From an uncultured Fibrobacter sp. (lineage in GTDB: Bacteria; Fibrobacterota; Fibrobacteria; Fibrobacterales; Fibrobacteraceae): a stretch of 64,000 bases of DNA. Shown here piece by piece: positions 61,432 through 64,000 of this stretch. The stretch lies in NCBI GenBank assembly GCA_934700345.1, contig CAKUXP010000009.1, positions 1 to 64,000 of the forward strand, read 5' to 3'. Every line of letters begins with the position of its first letter. Position 1 is the first letter of the stretch. The notes under the pieces are model-generated. The model was not told where the DNA came from. It did no database searches and was given only the letters and a program-made list of their open reading frames with translations. A program made the position numbers and the translations under genes.

Positions 61432-62371
61432 CCAGAGGAAGAAGGTCCGATTCCAAGGAAGAAACGCGGCCCAAATCGATGTTCCAGGGACGATCGACTT
61501 CGCAGCGGGCCACAGAAACCGCCGTCGCTTTCGAGAGCCGGTCGGAGATGGGAAGACCTAAAAAATCCGCGGCAAGCCAACCGGCAAGAAAAGAGTCCCC
61601 CGCCCCGATGTCGTTTACCACCTTGACTGTCGGCGGTCGCAGGCTAAGTCCCATAAACTTTCCTTCCTGCACATAGAACACATGTATCGGCGAATCTTCG
61701 TCGGTTACAACGAGATTTTTGATCGGCAGTCGTTCGAGAAGAGTCGAAGCCGTCATCTTCCAAAACTGCGGGCTAGACGTTATCTGCGGAATCCCGAAAC
61801 GCTGCAAGAGCTTGCAATACTCGGACAGGTTGATCTTGAGAAGTTCCACACCGTATTCAAGCCAATAGTCAATGCCTTCGACGGCATCGATAAACAAACG
61901 CTTTCCACTCAGATCGAGCTTGGAAAGATTGTCCAGCCGGAAGCCAAGCGGTAACGAACCGCAGAGAACGACATTTGTCACGTCACTCCAGATTTCACCG
62001 ATCGTCTGCAGGAAATCCCTGTTTTCGGATTCCGTGATTTTCGGCGACGGCTCGATGAGTTCCGTGGTGTCGCCCTTGCTTACAATCGTCGTGCAGATTC
62101 GGGTCGAAGCGCCAATCCAGATGGGGATTTGCCGAATGCCCGAAGCGGCGACTTCATCGCAAATGGACACGCTGCGATCGCCACCCAGAAAATGCGACAG
62201 GATGAAGTCCCCGCCGAGAACACGGAGGACGCGTGCGCAGTTGATGCCCTTGCCCGAAGCGAATTCCTCCACCCGAGAAAGGCGGTTGACCTCTCCGGGC
62301 TTGAATTCATCGACAAGGAAGAGACGCTGCCACGTCGGGTTCAGCCCGAGTATCAGGGTATCTCCCGTCAT
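61412..62371 (-). CDS. PfkB-family sugar kinase (1-phosphofructokinase-like)
   Basis: 319 aa. The N-terminal ILGLNPTWQRLF and GKGINCARVLRVLGG motifs and the C-terminal NDIGAGDSFLAGW (anion hole and catalytic Asp) place it in the PfkB group, closest in style to 1-phosphofructokinase/tagatose-6-phosphate kinase. It starts at the last base of the tyrS stop (1-bp overlap). The exact sugar is not clear. Confidence 0.82.
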   Translation of the reverse strand: MTGDTLILGLNPTWQRLFLVDEFKPGEVNRLSRVEEFASGKGINCARVLRVLGGDFILSHFLGGDRSVSICDEVAASGIRQIPIWIGASTRICTTIVSKGDTTELIEPSPKITESENRDFLQTIGEIWSDVTNVVLCGSLPLGFRLDNLSKLDLSGKRLFIDAVEGIDYWLEYGVELLKINLSEYCKLLQRFGIPQITSSPQFWKMTASTLLERLPIKNLVVTDEDSPIHVFYVQEGKFMGLSLRPPTVKVVNDIGAGDSFLAGWLAADFLGLPISDRLSKATAVSVARCEVDRPWNIDLGRVSSLESDLLPLVEKIAD

Positions 62372-63588
62372 CAGAAGTTCACCTTGAAGAAGTTTCGCTT
62401 ACCGACCTGGACGAGCAACTTGTCTGCGCCCAGAAGGCTGCATTCGAGCATCGGGTCGGAAACCTTTTCTCCGGAAACCTTTACCCCTCCGTTCTGGACC
62501 ATCCGGCGGGCTTCGCCCTTGGACTTGAACGCGCCGATTTCGACGAGCAAATCCAAAATTTTGTAAGCTCCAGCTGCGACGGAGCATTCCTTCGCGTCGG
62601 AGGGAATCGCGTTTCCGCTGTGGACTTCCTTTTCCTTGAGCGCGGCAGCTTCGGCAGCGTCCTTTCCGTAATACTGAGAGACGATATCCTTCGCAAGGAT
62701 GTCCTTAGCGACATTCGGGTTGAGGGTTCCCGCCTGGATGTCCGCCATCATCTTCCGGATTTCCGAGAGAGGGACGTCGGTCAGAAGTTCAAACCAGTTT
62801 TCGACAATGGAATCCGCGAGGTTGTAAATCTTGTGATACATCACATCGGCAGGTTCGCTCACCCCGACATAGTTCCCGAGGCTCTTGCTCATCTTGGCCT
62901 TGCCGTCCGTCCCTAACAGAATCGGCATGAACATCCCGATCTGGAGTGGCATCTTTTCGTACATCTGGAGGTCGCGTCCGCGGCACACGTTGAACTTCTG
63001 GTCCGTTCCGCCGAGTTCCACATCGCTTTTGATGGCGACGGAATCGTAGCCCTGCATCATCGGATACATGAATTCATGCAGGCTGATAGGACTGTTCGAC
63101 GCGTAGCGGTTGTGGAAATCTTCGCGTTCGAGCATCTGCGCCACGGTAAACTGCCCCATGAGTTCCGTAACCTTGGAAAACGGGAGTTTGCTGAACCATT
63201 CGCCGTTGTAATGGATTTCGATGCGGTCTTCGCGGACGACGCGGAAAAACTGCTGCTGGTATTCCTTCGCGTTTTCAAGGACCTTTTCGTGCGAAAGGCG
63301 GGGGCGCGCCTTGTTCCGTCCGGACGGATCGCCGATTTGCGCCGTATAGTCGCCGACGATCAGGACCACGGTATGCCCCAAATCCTGGAACTGGCGAAGC
63401 TTGCGCATGACAACGGTATGTCCCAAATGCACATCCGGAGCCGTCGGATCGACTCCCAGCTTGACCCGCAGGGGAATTCCCGAATCATAAGACTTTTGAA
63501 GTTTCTGTTCGAGTTCGTCTGCAGGGATAATCTCCGCGACACCGCGGAGCAGGATATCCATCTGTTCTTTCACTGGAGGAAATTGCAT
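62371..63588 (-). CDS. tyrS: Tyrosyl-tRNA synthetase
   Basis: 405 aa of the TyrRS class I type. The HIGH motif is HLGH (54-57), followed by GDYTAQIGDPSGRNKARP in part; KMSKS is present (AKMSKSLGNYVG). A C-terminal S4 domain (GGVKVSGEKVSDP) binds tRNA. It charges tRNA-Tyr. First of the run tyrS-pfkB-mqnB-mqnD with overlapping starts. Confidence 0.96.
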   Translation of the reverse strand: MQFPPVKEQMDILLRGVAEIIPADELEQKLQKSYDSGIPLRVKLGVDPTAPDVHLGHTVVMRKLRQFQDLGHTVVLIVGDYTAQIGDPSGRNKARPRLSHEKVLENAKEYQQQFFRVVREDRIEIHYNGEWFSKLPFSKVTELMGQFTVAQMLEREDFHNRYASNSPISLHEFMYPMMQGYDSVAIKSDVELGGTDQKFNVCRGRDLQMYEKMPLQIGMFMPILLGTDGKAKMSKSLGNYVGVSEPADVMYHKIYNLADSIVENWFELLTDVPLSEIRKMMADIQAGTLNPNVAKDILAKDIVSQYYGKDAAEAAALKEKEVHSGNAIPSDAKECSVAAGAYKILDLLVEIGAFKSKGEARRMVQNGGVKVSGEKVSDPMLECSLLGADKLLVQVGKRNFFKVNF

Positions 63589-63830
63589 CGTTCAAAAATC
63601 CTTTGAAATGATTTCGCAATCAATGTAGCAAATTAAATATTCAGGAGACGGGAAATCCGATCGTATTCAACTTGGCAAAATCCGGGTTTTCTTTTCTGGC
63701 TTTCGTGATGCTTTTTCAACCGTTCGAGCTTCTCCAAACCAGCATTTCCGATTCCTTGCCAAAGGATGTTCTATGATTTGCAACCTAGAGCCAATCCTAA
63801 AATAAGGGTTTTTCAAAAAAATCGCACACC
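63589..63830. other. Intergenic region before the DtxR-type gene
   Basis: About 240 bp with no credible gene. A 60-codon minus-strand frame at 63667-63849 lacks a ribosome site and gives a Lys/Arg-rich, non-protein-like chain. The tyrS promoter should lie in the left part. Confidence 0.4.
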
Positions 63831-63859
63831 TTGCATTTCCTAGCCCCAATTTCTATAAT
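63831..63859 (+). promoter_or_regulatory. Promoter of the DtxR-type gene
   Basis: TTGCAT (63831-63836), a 17-bp spacer and a perfect TATAAT (63854-63859) lie 31 bp before the ATG at 63891. The -10 box is inside the AT-rich palindrome-like CTATAATTAG, a place where an autoregulating repressor could bind. Confidence 0.6.
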
Positions 63860-63890
63860 TAGACGAAGCTAACAAAAGGATGAAAAGCGA

Positions 63891-64000
63891 ATGCCCGAAA
63901 CCCAGAAACTCTCCCAGAGCCTCGAAGATTATCTCGAAATGGTCCACATCCTCTGCCTAGAAAACAAGGACGTTGCCCATGTCAAGGACATCGCGGAAAG
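63891..64000 (+). CDS. DtxR/MntR-type metal-dependent regulator (partial, cut by window end)
   Basis: The first 36 codons are visible. LSQSLEDYLEMVHIL followed by VAHVKDIAE is the classic beginning of the DtxR/MntR winged helix, which represses metal-uptake genes with Fe2+ or Mn2+. An AAAAGGA site lies 12 bp upstream. The rest is beyond the window, so the metal specificity cannot be judged. Confidence 0.78.
   Translation, partial: MPETQKLSQSLEDYLEMVHILCLENKDVAHVKDIAE

Noticed and set aside
63667..63849. 60-codon minus-strand frame before the DtxR-type gene
   Set aside because: It has no ribosome site, gives a low-quality basic translation, and overlaps a good promoter on the other strand.

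Overview
The window looks like a chromosomal segment of a Gram-negative fibre-degrading bacterium, most likely Fibrobacter or a close relative (Fibrobacterota). This is an inference from several things: a secreted GH5 endoglucanase with a C-terminal sorting-type domain, lipoproteins with Ser-rich linkers, a CotH-type lipoprotein, many outer-membrane barrels, an OmpA protein carrying thrombospondin type 3 repeats, a TolQ/TolR/AgmX envelope machine, and menaquinone synthesis by the futalosine route. No rRNA gene is present. Two tRNA genes (Phe, Ser) lie near 40.4 kb.

Layout. 1-7.7 kb (+) is an accessory region: a 5'-truncated Rpn-family nuclease remnant, two coiled-coil or charged hypotheticals, a 29-codon ORF, a structured leader, then a run of six envelope genes (a transglutaminase-like lipoprotein, small lipoproteins, a Cys-rich outer-membrane barrel, a repeat lipoprotein). 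7.7-12.7 kb (+) is visibly more AT-rich. It begins with four overlapping genes (PIN-ankyrin, radical SAM/SPASM, P-loop kinase-HAD fusion, UPRT-like phosphoribosyltransferase), followed by three small unrecognised genes, two with unusual Cys content and one a membrane protein. 13.0-16.5 kb (+) holds a HicA-like protein, a large SF1 helicase and a winged-helix protein. 16.6-19.1 kb holds two convergent DUF4143 ATPases, one behind an 18-bp perfect inverted repeat.

From 19.2 kb on, most genes are on the minus strand and look like core genome: murD, an M16 peptidase, a polyprenyl-sugar type trio (GT-C transferase, FAD oxidoreductase, GtrA), the GH5 cellulase (+), two barrels, rsmB-fmt, another barrel, an M18 aminopeptidase, birA (+), the late menaquinone genes (ubiE/menG, ubiX-like, ubiA-like) in overlapping order, the CotH lipoprotein, the tRNAs, comF, and the rod-shape operon mreB-mreC-mreD-mrdA-rodA.

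47-59.4 kb (-) encodes a trans-envelope machine: OmpA/beta-helix protein, PorV-like/TPR protein, giant TPR protein, TolQ-like, two TolR/ExbD-like, and an AgmX/PglI-C energy transducer. The architecture resembles the Agl/Glt gliding machinery of myxobacteria. After this come a histone H1-like protein, mqnD-mqnB, a PfkB kinase, tyrS, and the start of a DtxR/MntR-type regulator (+) cut by the window end.

The best candidate for an undescribed system is the four-gene operon at 7737-11425. It combines an intact PIN nuclease fused to ankyrin repeats with three enzymes suited to making or processing a nucleotide-like metabolite. The second candidate is the HicA-like/helicase/winged-helix trio at 12990-16475. 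Functions for both are inference only.
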